From: Sphingomonas bacterium
GTDB lineage: Bacteria > Pseudomonadota > Alphaproteobacteria > Sphingomonadales > Sphingomonadaceae
Direction of reading: 5' to 3'
Assembly: GCA_026785645.1 (NCBI GenBank)
Contig: JAJAZM010000102.1
Location: forward strand, 1-6,196
DNA length: 6,196 bases
Shown: positions 5,762 to 6,196 of the stretch, in pieces
Numbering within the stretch: position 1 is the first letter of the stretch
How the letters are laid out: every line of letters starts with the position of its first letter
The notes under the pieces: model-generated
Told to the model about the DNA's origin: nothing
Databases searched by the model: none
What the model saw: the letters and a program-made list of their open reading frames with translations, nothing else
Program-made: the position numbers and the translations under genes

Positions 5762-6196
5762 TTAAATTGGCTGTTCGATCGAGCGAGGTGGCTCGGAAAA
5801 ATATTTCGGGCCCGCCGCAGTCATGTGGAAACAATCCTCGAGCCGGATACCGAACTTGCCGGGAATGTAGATCCCCGGCTCGTTGGAAAAGCACATGCCG
5901 ATCGTCAGCGGGGTGGTCTCGCCGTGGACCAGGTTGACCGGCTCATGCCCTTCCATGCCGATGCCGTGGCCGGTGCGGTGCGACAGGCCGGGAAGCTTGT
6001 AGCCAGGGCCGTAGCCCCATTGGGTATAAGCCGCGCGAACCGCATCATCGACGCTTCCCGCCGGGGCCCCGAGCTTCGCCGCCTTCATCGCGATCTGCTG
6101 GCCGCGCGCCATCTGGTCCCAAACCTTGCGCTGCTCCGCGCTCGGGTCAGCGCCCCACACGAAGCTGCGCGAAATGTCCGACTGATAGCCGTGAAC
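5762..6196 (-). CDS. M24-family metallopeptidase (Xaa-Pro aminopeptidase/prolidase-like), C-terminal part
   Basis: Only the last 144 residues are in the window; the N-terminus lies beyond position 6196. The pita-bread catalytic fold is recognisable from GYQSDISRSF (visible residues 3-12, second metal Asp at 7), LSHRTGHGIGMEGHE (71-85), NEPGIY (105-110) and IRLED (117-121). His77, Glu106 and Glu120 are the expected metal ligands. Their spacing (29 and 14) matches prolidase ligands His284, Glu313 and Glu327. His73 and His84 match the other conserved active-site histidines. The first metal Asp should lie about 11 residues before Asp7, outside the window. Such enzymes remove N-terminal residues before proline or cleave Xaa-Pro dipeptides. 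The gene ends at TAA (5764-5762) and is separated from the symporter by 122 nt, so it is probably a separate unit. Whether it is secreted cannot be told without the N-terminus. Confidence 0.93.
   Translation of the reverse strand, partial: VHGYQSDISRSFVWGADPSAEQRKVWDQMARGQQIAMKAAKLGAPAGSVDDAVRAAYTQWGYGPGYKLPGLSHRTGHGIGMEGHEPVNLVHGETTPLTIGMCFSNEPGIYIPGKFGIRLEDCFHMTAAGPKYFSEPPRSIEQPI

Overview
This is a GC-rich, almost fully coding window in which every supportable gene lies on the minus strand, so transcription runs from high to low coordinates. The gene families suggest an alphaproteobacterium, most plausibly Sphingomonadales. The evidence is the high GC, the class IIA HAD phosphatase of the 'DIWGVVH' type and the capsule-type KdsB. 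That placement is inferred from remembered family resemblance, not from a search.

Layout, in transcription order. (1) 6196-5762 is the C-terminal part of an M24-family metallopeptidase (Xaa-Pro aminopeptidase/prolidase-like), cut by the window edge. (2) 5761-5640 is the only real intergenic gap (122 nt). It probably carries the promoter of what follows. (3) 5639-4314 is a dicarboxylate/amino acid:cation symporter of the SDF/GltPh fold. (4) 4314-3352 is kdsD/kpsF, arabinose-5-phosphate isomerase. (5) 3347-2544 is kdsB/kpsU, CMP-Kdo synthetase. (6) 2547-1744 is a HAD class IIA hydrolase. (7) 1734-883 is kdsA, Kdo-8-phosphate synthase of the metal-dependent class. (8) 886-17 is a GT-A/GT8-like putative glycosyltransferase.

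Genes 3 to 8 are packed with overlaps of 1 to 4 nt or gaps of 4 and 9 nt, so they very likely form one operon. Three of the four enzymes leading from ribulose-5-phosphate to CMP-Kdo are here (isomerase, synthase, cytidylyltransferase). The fourth, Kdo-8-phosphate phosphatase (KdsC), is absent, but an unrelated-subfamily HAD protein sits between kdsB and kdsA. If the host is a sphingomonad, whose outer membrane carries glycosphingolipids instead of LPS, the CMP-Kdo more likely feeds a capsular polysaccharide or its poly-Kdo linker than lipid A core. The glycosyltransferase-like last gene fits that reading.

The most interesting points are the HAD protein in the KdsC position, substitutions at metal or ion-site residues in KdsB and in the symporter, the coupling of a symporter to sugar-nucleotide genes, and the uncharacterised glycosyltransferase-like protein. 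I found no mobile element, CRISPR array, RNA gene or convincing intrinsic terminator.
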